From Myxococcus hansupus (GTDB taxonomy: Bacteria; Myxococcota; Myxococcia; Myxococcales; Myxococcaceae), in assembly GCF_000280925.3 (NCBI RefSeq), contig NZ_CP012109.1:7770501-7834500 (forward strand): DNA of 64,000 bases, read 5' to 3'. How positions within the stretch are numbered: position 1 is the first letter of the stretch; every line of letters begins with the position of its first letter. The position numbers and the translations under genes are program-made. Positions 22,927 to 32,172 of this stretch are shown one piece after another. The notes under the pieces were generated by a model that did not search any database, was not told the DNA's origin, and worked only from the letters and a program-made list of their open reading frames with translations.

Positions 22927-23292
22927 TCAGGCGCGCTTCGCGTCCAGGGCCTTTCGGACCTGTCGCATCAGCGCATAGATGTCGAAAGGCTTCTGGAGGA
23001 AAGGCATCCCCGGATAGACGCGCCGCAACGCGGACACGTCCACGGCACTCATCCCCATGAGTGTGACATCCTTGTAAGCTGGCTCGGTCCGGATGCGCTC
23101 GATGAGCGCGGGTCCGTCCATGACGGGCATCATCCAGTCGGTGAGGACCAGGTCTGGCCTGAGTTCCGCCATCCGCTCCAACGCCTCACGGCCGTGAGAC
23201 GCCGTCAGCACGCGGTAGCCCTCCTCTCGAAGGAGGTCCGCCAGGGCTTCCAGGATGCCCTGCTCGTCATCCACCACCAGGACCGTCTCCAT
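22927..23292 (-). CDS. Single-domain response regulator
   Basis: 121 residues from the ATG giving METVLVVDDEQG. It is a receiver domain only: acidic pair in VVDDEQ, phospho-acceptor Asp in LVLTDWMMPVMDG, Ser in GMSAV and Lys in FLQKPFD. An in-frame start 60 bp upstream would overlap the KaiC-like gene; I prefer the internal ATG because the domain begins there. It lies between a KaiC-like ATPase gene (28 bp upstream) and an unknown gene (7 bp downstream). It likely acts with the ATPase, as KaiC-like proteins often pair with two-component proteins. Confidence 0.9.
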   Translation of the reverse strand: METVLVVDDEQGILEALADLLREEGYRVLTASHGREALERMAELRPDLVLTDWMMPVMDGPALIERIRTEPAYKDVTLMGMSAVDVSALRRVYPGMPFLQKPFDIYALMRQVRKALDAKRA

Positions 23293-23320
23293 ACGGGTGG
23301 CACTACTCCTCGCGGTTCGT

Positions 23321-24796
23321 TCAGTAATGGCCAGTGCCCGGGTGTCGGGCAAGTCCCGTGAGCAGGGTATCCACGGCGATATTGAAGGGTGGCAGCACCT
23401 CGATGCCCTGGGATGTGATGACGAACTCCCTCAGGGTGGGGTCATAGTGGGTGTCACGCATTTTGAAGATGCTCAGTAGCCTGCGCAGGCGGCCTTCAAG
23501 CTCGACATGTCTCAAGAAGAAGAGGTTCTCCGCTACAGCGGAAGGACCCACTTCCATTGGCACGTCCAACACCGGACCGAACAGCCGCGGCGTCTCCATG
23601 CCGAACAAGGTGGTGGTCCCTGTCTCGCGCAGCGCCTGCGTGAGGGCGGCGAAGAACGAGTTCATGCGCATCGGGTCCGGCGACGACTGCTGTATCGCGC
23701 TGAGCCCGTCCACGAACACCCGCTTCACCTTGCGCCGCCGCACCTCCGACACCAGTTGCTCGGCCAGGATGTCCAGGACGCACTCGGCGGGCGGCTGCCA
23801 GAGGATGCCCAGTTGTCCATTGTGCGAGGCGCTGCTCAGGTCGATGCCCGCGGACGCCACCTTGCCCAGCAGCCGGTTGGGCGGCTCGTAGAAGCCCATG
23901 AGGAGGCAGGACTCGCCCTGCTTCAGCCCCTCATACAGGAAGCTACAGCCCAGCATCGTCTTGCCCGCGCCGGGAGGGCCGAGCAACAGCGAGGTGGACC
24001 CCGCCGCCAGCCCCTCCGGGAAGAGCGCGTCCAGGGACGGCACGCCGAAGTGGACGCGGAGGGCGCCCGGGTCCGGTGGCGGCTGACGCGACACACGCGA
24101 CTCCAGCCGGGGGAAGACCTCCAGTCCCTCGCTGCTGATACGGAACGTGTGAACGCCCTGCAACGTGGCGCTGCCGCGGAACTTGCGCACCTGCAGCTCG
24201 CGCCAGGAGCGCACGCCCAGGGTGCGCTCGCGCAGCTCCAGGATGCCGTCCACCATGGTGTATTCCGGATGGACGGCGGGGCCGTTGGCGCTGGTGAGCA
24301 TCAGCGCCGTGAAGCGCGCCAGGCCCGCGGCGACCTGCAGCTCATGGATGAACTTCTTGAAGTCGCGGCTGCTGCCCGCGGCCTCCTGCGCCTGCACCAG
24401 GCCATCCAGCACCAGGATGCTGGCGTTGTGGTTGCGCACCTCGCGGCGCAGGAGCTCCAGGAGCCCCGGCAGGCCCTGCTCCTCCAACATGCGGAAGCCG
24501 CTGACGTAATAGACGCCCTCGGGCAGCAGCGCCGAGTCGAAGAAGGCCATGTCCCGCATGTTCGCCAACATGCGGGCATGGGACTCCGCGAGGAGCGTGA
24601 CGTACAGACAGCGCGCCCCGGCGCGGCCCTGGTGGTAGCAGAGCTGGTTGGCGAAGAGGGTCTTCCCCGCGCCCGGCTCACCCACGACGATGTAGACACC
24701 CGAGGCGACGAGGCCGCCGCCCAGCACGGAGTCAAGCCCAGGCACGCCCGTAGAGACGCGTGCGTCCTGCCGCGAGGGTTGCTCGGAAGAGGACAT
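23321..24796 (-). CDS. KaiC-like tandem RecA-fold ATPase
   Basis: 491 residues with two RecA/KaiC domains. The first has STGVPGLDSVLGGGL and Walker A GEPGAGKT (39-46), then LLAESHARM and the Walker B region SILVLDGL. The second has FGVPSLDALFPEGL, Walker A GPPGAGKT near residue 273, GFYEPPNRLL, and VKRVFVDGLSAI. This is the double-domain layout of the cyanobacterial clock protein KaiC, but no KaiA or KaiB is encoded nearby. Non-clock KaiC homologues act in stress and signal transduction. It heads an operon with a receiver protein and a hypothetical protein. Confidence 0.9.
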   Translation of the reverse strand: MSSSEQPSRQDARVSTGVPGLDSVLGGGLVASGVYIVVGEPGAGKTLFANQLCYHQGRAGARCLYVTLLAESHARMLANMRDMAFFDSALLPEGVYYVSGFRMLEEQGLPGLLELLRREVRNHNASILVLDGLVQAQEAAGSSRDFKKFIHELQVAAGLARFTALMLTSANGPAVHPEYTMVDGILELRERTLGVRSWRELQVRKFRGSATLQGVHTFRISSEGLEVFPRLESRVSRQPPPDPGALRVHFGVPSLDALFPEGLAAGSTSLLLGPPGAGKTMLGCSFLYEGLKQGESCLLMGFYEPPNRLLGKVASAGIDLSSASHNGQLGILWQPPAECVLDILAEQLVSEVRRRKVKRVFVDGLSAIQQSSPDPMRMNSFFAALTQALRETGTTTLFGMETPRLFGPVLDVPMEVGPSAVAENLFFLRHVELEGRLRRLLSIFKMRDTHYDPTLREFVITSQGIEVLPPFNIAVDTLLTGLARHPGTGHY

Positions 24797-24896
24797 GATG
24801 CCCGTTCCATACAGGAATTCGTCCGGGCGCGCGCCGTTGATGTGAGAAGAAAGCGGCCCACGGGTGGCCCCCGTGGACGGACACGGTGCCGCGGCG

Positions 24897-25250
24897 TCAG
24901 CGGTCCGCGTCCAGCAAGGCGCGCAGGTCGTCGGGGATGGGCATGGGCGTCAAGATGCCCACGTTCGCGCCCCCCGTGTTACCCAGCGGCGCCCTTCCAA
25001 GCCATGAGCCCGGAGCGGCGACCAGCAACCTCGCCACCTGTCCCCACAGCTCGCCCAGGTCACGCTGACGCCACCCGAAGCCCAGCATGCGCCAATGCAC
25101 GCGAAGATGTGGCACCGCGTACGCCTGGCTCAGCACGTGGGCCCGCTCGAGGTGCCGCCAGGCGCGCGTCGGCTCGGCACGGGACTCGGCCTCGGTGGCC
25201 TCGCGCAGCTCCGCCTCGAAGGCGGCGCGCAGCTTGGGCTTCATCGACAT
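24897..25250 (-). CDS. DUF3703 family protein
   Basis: 117 residues from the ATG giving MSMKPKLRAAF, with GGAGGAACT upstream. Family hallmarks are AWRHLERAHVLSQAYAVPHLRVHWRML and the C-terminal GNTGGANVGILTPMPIPDDL. It looks soluble with no signal peptide. The function of DUF3703 is unknown; I recall members near metal-resistance genes in some bacteria, which is not supported here. It lies 74 bp downstream of the AraC-type regulator gene on the same strand and may be co-transcribed with it. Confidence 0.85.
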   Translation of the reverse strand: MSMKPKLRAAFEAELREATEAESRAEPTRAWRHLERAHVLSQAYAVPHLRVHWRMLGFGWRQRDLGELWGQVARLLVAAPGSWLGRAPLGNTGGANVGILTPMPIPDDLRALLDADR

Positions 25251-25324
25251 CAGGAGTTCCTCCCGGTCAGCGACGTGGAGGACCACCCTGCCTCGAAGCG
25301 CCCGGCCGGACTTGTAAGAACACG

Positions 25325-26137
25325 CTATCGCGTGGAAGGCCGGACCCACTGCACCACGCCGGCGATGTCCGACGGGTTGAGCCCGAACGTGCGCCGGAAG
25401 GTGTGGTTCAGGTGCGCGCTGTCGGTGAAGCCCGCGGCGTGCGCGGCCTCGGTGAGGGACGCCCCGCGTTGCAGGTGCTCGGCGGCGCGATGCAGCCGCA
25501 GCCAGAGGATGTAGGGCCGCAAGGGGAAGCCCACCTCGGCGCTGAACAGGTGGGACAGCCGCCCCACGGACAAGCCCACGCGCGGCGCCAGAGCGGACAG
25601 GCGTACATCCTCGTCGAGCGCCGTGGGCAGCAGCCGCAGCAGCTTCTTCACCGCGGGATGGGTGGGCGGCGCGGTCCCCGCGTCGGCCTGAAGCGCTTGG
25701 AGCAGCGCCTGCGTCCAGGACTCGGCCTCCGCCCAGCGCACGGGGAGCCGGGCGCCGCCCCCTCCCAGGAGCGCCTCCCCCGCGCGCCCCCACGCCGCCG
25801 CGTCCTCACCGATGCCCAGGGTCCGGAGCTGGCGGCCCACCCGGTCCTCCGCGGGGACGTGGAGCAACACCGTCTCCATCGCCCCCTGGACGACGGCATG
25901 TTCGACGTCCGGAGGAACCACGGCCGCGCGACCTTCCACCTCCCGCTGGAGGGCATCACACAGACGGACCGGCGCCCCCAGGGAGAGCAGGACCTGGAAC
26001 GTGGGGTGCGCGTGCCGGTCCGTGGGTGCCAGCGGCCCCGCGTACATCAACCATCGGGGACCGAAGAAGACGCGTCCCAGCCATTCTCCTGGCGACGAGG
26101 AGCGCGGGCTTCGACGGGCGCGGCGAGGAGGCGTCAT
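25325..26137 (-). CDS. AraC family transcriptional regulator
   Basis: 270 residues from the ATG giving MTPPRRARR. The N-terminal part contains a cupin-like effector domain (DRHAHPTFQVLLSLGAPV onwards, HAVVQGAMETVLLHVP). The C-terminal two-HTH AraC domain spans about 175-260: LSALAPRVGLSVGRLSHLFSAEVG and LTEAAHAAGFTDSAHLNHTFRRTFGLNPS. It is likely a ligand-responsive activator. The gene is divergent from the PAS kinase gene (159-bp spacer) and upstream of the DUF3703 gene, so either neighbour may be its target. Confidence 0.88.
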   Translation of the reverse strand: MTPPRRARRSPRSSSPGEWLGRVFFGPRWLMYAGPLAPTDRHAHPTFQVLLSLGAPVRLCDALQREVEGRAAVVPPDVEHAVVQGAMETVLLHVPAEDRVGRQLRTLGIGEDAAAWGRAGEALLGGGGARLPVRWAEAESWTQALLQALQADAGTAPPTHPAVKKLLRLLPTALDEDVRLSALAPRVGLSVGRLSHLFSAEVGFPLRPYILWLRLHRAAEHLQRGASLTEAAHAAGFTDSAHLNHTFRRTFGLNPSDIAGVVQWVRPSTR

Positions 26138-26296
26138 GGGGCTTGCTTCGCACGCATCCTCGCACGATACCCCTCGCTTGACGCTGGCCGATGCACCCTG
26201 GGCGGATGGGACGGGTGGCACCCGCGCGCCAGGGTGCATTGATTGAGGGGAACCCGGGACACGGGAGAGCCCCCGCTCCAAGGGAGGGAGCGTGTG

Positions 26297-27838
26297 ATGG
26301 CGCAGAGGGAGCCAGGCCTGGAAGCAGGCGCCAAAGCCGTCAAAGCCGTCCTCCATGCCCGGCGTGGACATGCGGCGCTGGTGGACAACATCGACGGCAT
26401 CGTCTGGGAGGCGGACCCCTCCTTCCGCTTCGTCTTCGTCAGCAAGCAGGCGGAGCGACTGCTCGGCTATCCGGTGGAGCGCTGGCTCGAGGAGCCCCAG
26501 TTCTGGGTGGACCACCTGCACCCGGAGGACCGCCACTGGGCGCCCGACTTCTGCATGTCCGCGGTGCAGCAGTGCCTGCCTCACGAATTCGAATACCGGA
26601 TGCTCGCCGCCGACGGCCGCACCGTCTGGCTGCGCGACATCGTCACCGTGCAGTCCGAGGAAGGCCGCGCCCGCAGGCTGCACGGCATCATGGTGGACGT
26701 CACCGAGCAGCGCTCCGCCCAGGAGCGGCTCGAGCACACCGTGTCCCTGCTGGAGGCCACGCTCGACTCGACGGCGGACGGCCTGCTCGTCGTGGACCGG
26801 GACGGGCGCGTCACCGCCTACAACCGCCAGTTCAAGCGACTGTGGGGCTTGAGCACGATGCAGGACTGCATGCAGGACGCGGCCCTGCTGAACAAGTTGC
26901 GTGAGCAAATCAAGGACCCGGAGCCCTTCCTCGCGCGGCTCCGGGCGCTGTACGAGACGCCCGAGCAGGAGAGCTTCGACGTCATCGAGCTGCAGGACGG
27001 GCGCGTGCTGGAGCGGTACTCCCTGCCGCAGTGGCGCCGGGGCGTCATCACCGGCCGCGTCTGGAGCTTCCGCGACATCACCGAGCGCGTCCGCGCGGGG
27101 CGCGTGCAGGCGCGGCTGCTGGAGGAGGCCCACGAGGCCATCCGCGTGCGCGATGACTTCCTCACCATCGCCGCGCACGAACTGAAGACGCCGTTGACGC
27201 CCCTGCGCCTCCAGCTCGAATTGATGAAGCGCGCCATGACCGCGAAGGAGCCAGTCCCCGAGGAGCGGGTGGACAAGGCCCTGGCGCAGGTGCACCGGCT
27301 GACGGCGCTCATCAACGATTTGGTGGACGCCACCAGCGTGGAGGCGGGCAGGTTGAAGCTGCGGCGCGCGCCGGTGTCACTCCACGAGCTGGCGCGCGAG
27401 GCGTGCTCGGACTTCCGCTCCATCAGCCCGGAGCACGCCTTCACGTGCGAGCTGCCCCCGGAGAACCTCCAGGTCCTGGGCGACCGGGACCGGCTGTTCC
27501 AGGTGCTGGCCAACCTCCTGGAGAACGCCATCAAATACAGCCCGATGGGCGGCGCGGTGCACGTCACGGTGTCGCGCGCACAGGACAACGCCGTGCTCAC
27601 CGTGACGGACGCGGGCATCGGCATCCCGGAGGAGGAGCAAGCCCGGCTCTTCGAGCGCTTCTTCCGCGCGCGCAACGCACCGGTGTCGGGCTTCGGCGGC
27701 TTGGGCCTGGGGCTCTACATCTGCCGCGACATCGTCGAACAGCATGATGGCCACATCTGGGTGGAGAGCGAGCTGGGCCAAGGCTCCGTGTTCCACGTCT
27801 CGCTCCCCTTGCTCCCGCCGCGGGACGCCGAGGAGTGA
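26297..27838 (+). CDS. PAS-PAS sensor histidine kinase
   Basis: 513 residues from the ATG at 26297, which has AGGGAGGGAG at ideal spacing. PAS domain 1 (about 25-135, VDNIDGIVWEADPSFRFVFV, with a PAC-type HPED and WLRDIVT) is followed by PAS domain 2 (about 150-265, LEATLDSTADGLLVVDRDG). HisKA follows with the phospho-histidine in IAAHELKTPLTPLR, then the ATPase domain (LANLLENAIKYSP, DAGIGI, GLGLGLYICR). It is cytoplasmic, with no membrane segments. The signal and partner regulator are unknown. The gene ends 6 bp from the convergent FUSC-like gene with no visible terminator between. Confidence 0.92.
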   Translation: MAQREPGLEAGAKAVKAVLHARRGHAALVDNIDGIVWEADPSFRFVFVSKQAERLLGYPVERWLEEPQFWVDHLHPEDRHWAPDFCMSAVQQCLPHEFEYRMLAADGRTVWLRDIVTVQSEEGRARRLHGIMVDVTEQRSAQERLEHTVSLLEATLDSTADGLLVVDRDGRVTAYNRQFKRLWGLSTMQDCMQDAALLNKLREQIKDPEPFLARLRALYETPEQESFDVIELQDGRVLERYSLPQWRRGVITGRVWSFRDITERVRAGRVQARLLEEAHEAIRVRDDFLTIAAHELKTPLTPLRLQLELMKRAMTAKEPVPEERVDKALAQVHRLTALINDLVDATSVEAGRLKLRRAPVSLHELAREACSDFRSISPEHAFTCELPPENLQVLGDRDRLFQVLANLLENAIKYSPMGGAVHVTVSRAQDNAVLTVTDAGIGIPEEEQARLFERFFRARNAPVSGFGGLGLGLYICRDIVEQHDGHIWVESELGQGSVFHVSLPLLPPRDAEE

Positions 27839-27844
27839 GCCGCG

Positions 27845-29968
27845 TCAGCGCAGGATGGGACCGGCGCTGAGGCGCGTCACCGCGCCGTGCAGCATGCCCA
27901 ACTGCCGGGGCACCCGTTCGAGCAGCGCGCCGAAGACGGGGTCATCCGTCTTGCAGGACACCTGCAACGGCGGCAGCGGCGCCGGCGCGCGGCGGGCGTT
28001 CAGGGACTCCGCGAGGTCATCCAGCGCCCGGCCCGCCTGATGCGCCAGGTGCCTCAACTGGCCTGGGACCTCCGCCTCCGGCCGCTCCATGCCCAGGGCC
28101 GTCACCACGGTGGCGAAGCGGCGCGCATAGGTGATGACGGCCATGCCGGACTCCAGTTGTTGGGGAGGGCCGTGGTACTCGGCCGTGAGCCTTTCGAACG
28201 ACGCCTCCGCGTCCAGCAGCGCAAGGCCGAAGCTGCGCCGCGCCGCCCCCACCTCCGGCCGGTCCGCGCTGCGGCGGGAGATGACCTCGCGCAGGTAGTC
28301 CCCATCCGCGCGCAGGGCCGCCGCCGCGGCATCCGGGAACCGTCTTCGCTCCGGCATGGGCCACAGCACCCAGGCGCCTAGCAGCGCGAGCGTACACGCC
28401 ACCAGCACGCCCAGGGCGCGCTGCCCCGCCAGACTCCAGTCGCCCGAGCTCAGCGTGGCCAGCAGCAGGTAGTCCGGCGTGAGCAGCACCTGGAAGGCGC
28501 CGAAGTTGATGGGCAGGAGCGCCACCGATACCGCCGTCAGCAGGACGATGACGGTGAGCAGCGCGGACGGTGAATGCACGCGCGTGGCAATCACCGCGGC
28601 CAGACAGGCGCCCAGCAGCGTCCCGCCCACGCGTTGGAGCGCGCGCTCCTCGGTGATGGCGGAGTAGGGCTGGAGGATGGCGATGACGGTGAGGCTCACC
28701 CAGTGCGCGTCACGGATGCCCAGCGCCTGGGTCACCACCAGCGCCACGGTGGCCACCAGCCCCACCCGCAGCGCGTGGCGGAACACCAGTGAGTCGGCGC
28801 GGAGGTGGTCGCGCAGCGGCGCCAGCCAGGAGCGCACGCGCCGCTCCTCGCGCCCCACCAGACTGCGGCCCCGGTCCGACACCGGGTCGCCGTGCAACAG
28901 CCCCGAGGCCGTCTCATGCGCCACGCCCGCGAGCTGCCGCAACTTCCCGAAGAGCACGTCCACGTGAAGCGACAGCGGGTCCTCGCGGGAGCGGATGCCC
29001 GACGCGGGCCGGTCGCCTCGCCGACGGGAGCGAGGGGCCAGGCGGGGCGCGCGCGGCACGCCGTCGTTGCGCTCGTGCAAGAGCACCTGCTCCACCCACC
29101 CCGCCATGGCCGCGTAGGCGTCACACAGCGAATCCACGCGCCCGCGCAGCGGCAGGAAACGGGGCTCGCGCACGGCCCCCTCCATGGCCTCGGCCAGGGC
29201 GATGAGCTGGGCGGACATCGGCTCGCAGGTCTCCAGCAACACCAGCAGGTGCTCGCCCCGCCGGGACTTGCCCATGTGGCTGCCGCGGCTGGCGCCCAGC
29301 GTGGCGCGGGCGTGCTCCATGAGCGGCCGCACGTTCATGTGCCGCTGCGCCGCCTCCACCCAGGCCTGTGAGCCAGCGCCTTCCCGCGACAAGCGGCCCA
29401 GCTCCCATGACGCCTCCGCCAGCGCCCGGTACACGCGCGCGATGGCCCGCCGCGCGGGCTGGTAGGGCCGCAGCGGCCACAGCACCAGCGACAGCACCAT
29501 CGCCCACAGGCCACCGAAGAGCAGCCAGCCACCACGCGCCAGCGCGTCCTCCGGCGCCACGGCGGGCGCACCCAGCGACACGACGAAGATGACCGCGAGC
29601 TGACCGCCCACCGAGCCCGCCGTCTCGCCATAGCTGCGCGCGTAGGCCGCCGCCGTCACGCCCAGCCACATCAGCGACACGTCCAGCCACGGCGTGGTCC
29701 CGCCCGGCGCCCCCAGCGCGCCCACCACGGCGCCGAGCAGCGTCACCGCGCCCAGCTCCTTCGCGCGCGTCCGGTACGAGCCGCCCTTGTCGGCCAGCGA
29801 GACCAGGAGTCCGGACAAGCCTCCCCAGCTCGCATCCTTCACCCCCAGCAGGAAGGCGAGGACCAGCGGAACAGCGGTGGCGAGCGCGGTCCGGAGCCCC
29901 GCGCCGATGGCGGGCTTTCCTGGCCGGACCCGGAGAACGGAGCGCAGGTGTCGCAGCAGTCGGCGCAT
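27845..29968 (-). CDS. FUSC-like inner-membrane protein
   Basis: 707 residues from the ATG giving MRRLLRHLRSVL. Two copies of a multi-helix membrane module flank a soluble middle. The N-terminal module (~25-170) includes TALATAVPLVLAFLLGVKDA, and the C-terminal module (~450-590) includes FRHALRVGLVATVALVVTQA and AHWVSLTVIAILQPY. This duplicated layout is that of the fusaric-acid-resistance (FUSC)/YccS family. Family members are linked to efflux of aromatic acids, but transport by this protein is not shown. No adaptor protein gene is adjacent. It is divergent from the AtoE-like transporter gene. Confidence 0.85.
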   Translation of the reverse strand: MRRLLRHLRSVLRVRPGKPAIGAGLRTALATAVPLVLAFLLGVKDASWGGLSGLLVSLADKGGSYRTRAKELGAVTLLGAVVGALGAPGGTTPWLDVSLMWLGVTAAAYARSYGETAGSVGGQLAVIFVVSLGAPAVAPEDALARGGWLLFGGLWAMVLSLVLWPLRPYQPARRAIARVYRALAEASWELGRLSREGAGSQAWVEAAQRHMNVRPLMEHARATLGASRGSHMGKSRRGEHLLVLLETCEPMSAQLIALAEAMEGAVREPRFLPLRGRVDSLCDAYAAMAGWVEQVLLHERNDGVPRAPRLAPRSRRRGDRPASGIRSREDPLSLHVDVLFGKLRQLAGVAHETASGLLHGDPVSDRGRSLVGREERRVRSWLAPLRDHLRADSLVFRHALRVGLVATVALVVTQALGIRDAHWVSLTVIAILQPYSAITEERALQRVGGTLLGACLAAVIATRVHSPSALLTVIVLLTAVSVALLPINFGAFQVLLTPDYLLLATLSSGDWSLAGQRALGVLVACTLALLGAWVLWPMPERRRFPDAAAAALRADGDYLREVISRRSADRPEVGAARRSFGLALLDAEASFERLTAEYHGPPQQLESGMAVITYARRFATVVTALGMERPEAEVPGQLRHLAHQAGRALDDLAESLNARRAPAPLPPLQVSCKTDDPVFGALLERVPRQLGMLHGAVTRLSAGPILR

Positions 29969-30150
29969 CCTGGAGCGTTGACACCGCGCGGCGCGGAAGG
30001 AACCTCCGCCCTCCCTCTCCGGGCACCCCGGCGGACAGGGGAACCAGCGAGCCCGGGCCCGGGCGGCCACGCCCCACACGCACGGGCTTTCACGGACCGC
30101 CCGGGCCGCACATGCCGTAACGTGACGCTCCCGCCAAGGAGCGACATCTC

Positions 30151-31494
30151 GTGGAGACGCTCGTCCGCATCGCCGAAGGCCTGGGCCGCTTCTCGTCGCG
30201 CTTCGTGCCCAGCGCGTTCGCCATCGCCGTCCTGCTCACGCTGCTCACCATGGCGCTGGCCACGGGCTGGGCCGGCGCCGCGCCGCCCGCCGTGTTGGAT
30301 GCCTGGGGCAGCGGCTTCTGGGAGCTGCTCGGCTTCTCCATGCAGATGGCGCTGGTGATGTTCACCGGCTACCTGCTGGCGCTCACGGGGCCCGTGCGCG
30401 CGCTGCTGGAGCGCGCGGCGCGGGTGCCTCGCACGCCCCGGGGCGCGGCGGCGTGGATGGCCTTCGTCTCCATGGCCCTGGCGTACATCAACTGGGGCCT
30501 GTCGCTGGTGGCCAGCGCCATGCTGGTGCGCTTCATGGTGAAGCGCCGGCCGGACGTGGACTACCGGCTGCTGGTGGCGTGCGCGTACTTCGGACTGGGC
30601 GCCACGTGGCACTCCGGCCTGTCCGCCTCCGCGCCGCTGCTGGTGGCCACGCCCGGGCACTTCCTGGAGAAGAGCCTGGGCGTCCTGCCCATCAACACGA
30701 CGCTGTTCTCCCCCTTCAACCTCGGCCTCACGCTGGCCGTGGTGGCCGGGCTGACGCTGCTCGCATGGCTGCTGCATCCGCGCCCGGAGAACACCGTGCG
30801 CGTGGACCCGGCGGTGCTGGAGTCCCTGGGCGACTTCGTGCCGCCAGAGCGCCCCGCCGAGCGCGGCTTCGCCGTCTGGCTGGACCACTCCCGGCTGCTC
30901 AACACCGTCATCGGCGTGCTGGGGCTGCTGTGGCTGGCGCGGCACCTGTGGATGAACGGCGGCTGGCGCGCGCTCAACCTCAACGTGGTGAACTTCACCT
31001 TCCTGGTGCTGGCGGTGCTGCTGCACGGCACGCCCGCGCGGCTGCTCAAGGCCAGCGAGGAGGCCGGCACCGTGCTGCACGGCATCGTGCTCCAGTTCCC
31101 GCTGTACGCGGGCATCTACGGCATCTTCAAGGCCACCGGCCTGACGGAGCGCATCGGCGAGCTGTTCGTGTCGCTGTCCACGCGCGAGACATTCCCCGCC
31201 ATCGTCTACCTGTACAGCGGCGTGGTGAACTACTTCGTCCCCTCCGGCGGCTCCAAGTGGGCCATTGAAGCACCGTACCTGCTGGACGCCGCGACGCGGC
31301 TGGGCGTGGCGCCGGAGAAGGTCGTGCTGGCCTACGCGTGGGGTGACATGGCCACCGACCTCATCCAACCCTTCTGGGCGCTGCCGCTGCTGGCCGTGGC
31401 GCGCTTGGAGTTCAAAGAGTTGCTGGGCTTCTTGCTGGTGGCCTTCCTCGTGTATCTGCCGCTGGTGACACTGGCCTTCTTCCTCTTCGGCTGA
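30151..31494 (+). CDS. Short-chain fatty acid transporter, AtoE-type
   Basis: 447 residues starting with GTG after AAGGAG. About ten to twelve hydrophobic segments are present, with family signatures IAEGLGRFSSRFVPSAFAIA, ALAYINWGLSLVASAML, YFGLGATWHSGLSASAPL, and near the end VNYFVPSGGSKWAIEAPYL followed by DLIQPFWALPLL. These match the AtoE short-chain fatty acid uptake family. It probably imports acetoacetate, butyrate or similar acids. No acetoacetate catabolic genes lie beside it, so the substrate is inferred from family only. Confidence 0.9.
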   Translation: METLVRIAEGLGRFSSRFVPSAFAIAVLLTLLTMALATGWAGAAPPAVLDAWGSGFWELLGFSMQMALVMFTGYLLALTGPVRALLERAARVPRTPRGAAAWMAFVSMALAYINWGLSLVASAMLVRFMVKRRPDVDYRLLVACAYFGLGATWHSGLSASAPLLVATPGHFLEKSLGVLPINTTLFSPFNLGLTLAVVAGLTLLAWLLHPRPENTVRVDPAVLESLGDFVPPERPAERGFAVWLDHSRLLNTVIGVLGLLWLARHLWMNGGWRALNLNVVNFTFLVLAVLLHGTPARLLKASEEAGTVLHGIVLQFPLYAGIYGIFKATGLTERIGELFVSLSTRETFPAIVYLYSGVVNYFVPSGGSKWAIEAPYLLDAATRLGVAPEKVVLAYAWGDMATDLIQPFWALPLLAVARLEFKELLGFLLVAFLVYLPLVTLAFFLFG

Positions 31495-31591
31495 GCGGCA
31501 TGGTGAACAGAAGCGTCATGATTCTGTGCTAGACCAGCCCCGCAGGGTGGGCCTGGGGGCCCGCTTCATCACGAGAACGAGGGGACTTGAG

Positions 31592-32098
31592 ATGGCGAAG
31601 ATGCTGACGCGGAGCTTGCTGTGCGCGGTGCTGGGGATCTCTTCGGTGGCCATGGCCCAGGACGCGGCTCCGGCCGCGGGAGAGGCCACGGCCAAGGCAC
31701 CGGACGCGGACGCCGTGCGCGACACCTGGAACTACTTCTACAAGGGCCAGGGCCAGGGCCCGGTACTGGTGGAGGCCAAGCTCTGCACGGAGGTCGCCAA
31801 GGAAGGTGCCAACAAGTACGAGTGCACCGCTGAAGTAGGCCCCGAAGGCATCAAGGCCGGCACCAACGTCATGCTGTGGCAGGCCTACCTGGTGCCCCAG
31901 GGCGACTCCGTCGAGGACCTGATGGTGCAGACCAAGCAGGGCGCGGTGGTCCGCGAGACGAAGGACGTGAAGGTGAAGGGCGAGGGCTGGCGCGCCCGGC
32001 AGTGGACGGGGCTGCGGCTGAACAAGCCCGGCACGTGGACGGTGTCGGTGATGCGCGGCGACCAGGTCCTGAAGGAGATTCAGGTCAAGGTGTTCTGA
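31592..32098 (+). CDS. Secreted protein of unknown function
   Basis: 168 residues from the ATG giving MAKMLTRSLLC, with GAGGGGA upstream. The signal peptide (MLTRSLLCAVLGISSVAMA) is probably cut at AMA-QDA. The mature part has two cysteines (AKLCTEVA and KYECTAEVG), a beta-rich core (GTNVMLWQAYLVPQGDSVEDLM), and a C-terminal GTWTVSVMRGDQVLKEIQVKVF resembling an immunoglobulin-like or DUF2914-like strand pattern. A single disulfide is likely. The function is unknown. A strong terminator follows. Confidence 0.8.
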   Translation: MAKMLTRSLLCAVLGISSVAMAQDAAPAAGEATAKAPDADAVRDTWNYFYKGQGQGPVLVEAKLCTEVAKEGANKYECTAEVGPEGIKAGTNVMLWQAYLVPQGDSVEDLMVQTKQGAVVRETKDVKVKGEGWRARQWTGLRLNKPGTWTVSVMRGDQVLKEIQVKVF

Positions 32099-32128
32099 TT
32101 CAGCCCTGAAGCAGGTTGAAGCACCCGG

Positions 32129-32163
32129 CGCCCGCCAGTGGCCAACAGGCCCCCTGGCGGGCG
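32129..32163 (+). terminator. Rho-independent terminator
   Basis: CGCCCGCCAG pairs perfectly with CTGGCGGGCG (10 bp) around a 15-nt loop, followed by TTTGCTTT. It lies 30 bp after the stop of the secreted-protein gene. Confidence 0.75.
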
Positions 32164-32172
32164 TTTGCTTTG

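Noticed and set aside
23507..26242. A 911-codon plus-strand open frame opposite the KaiC-like, DUF3703 and AraC genes
   Set aside because: It is composed of Arg/Gln/Ala-rich sequence antisense to three clearly recognisable genes; no ribosome site or domain.
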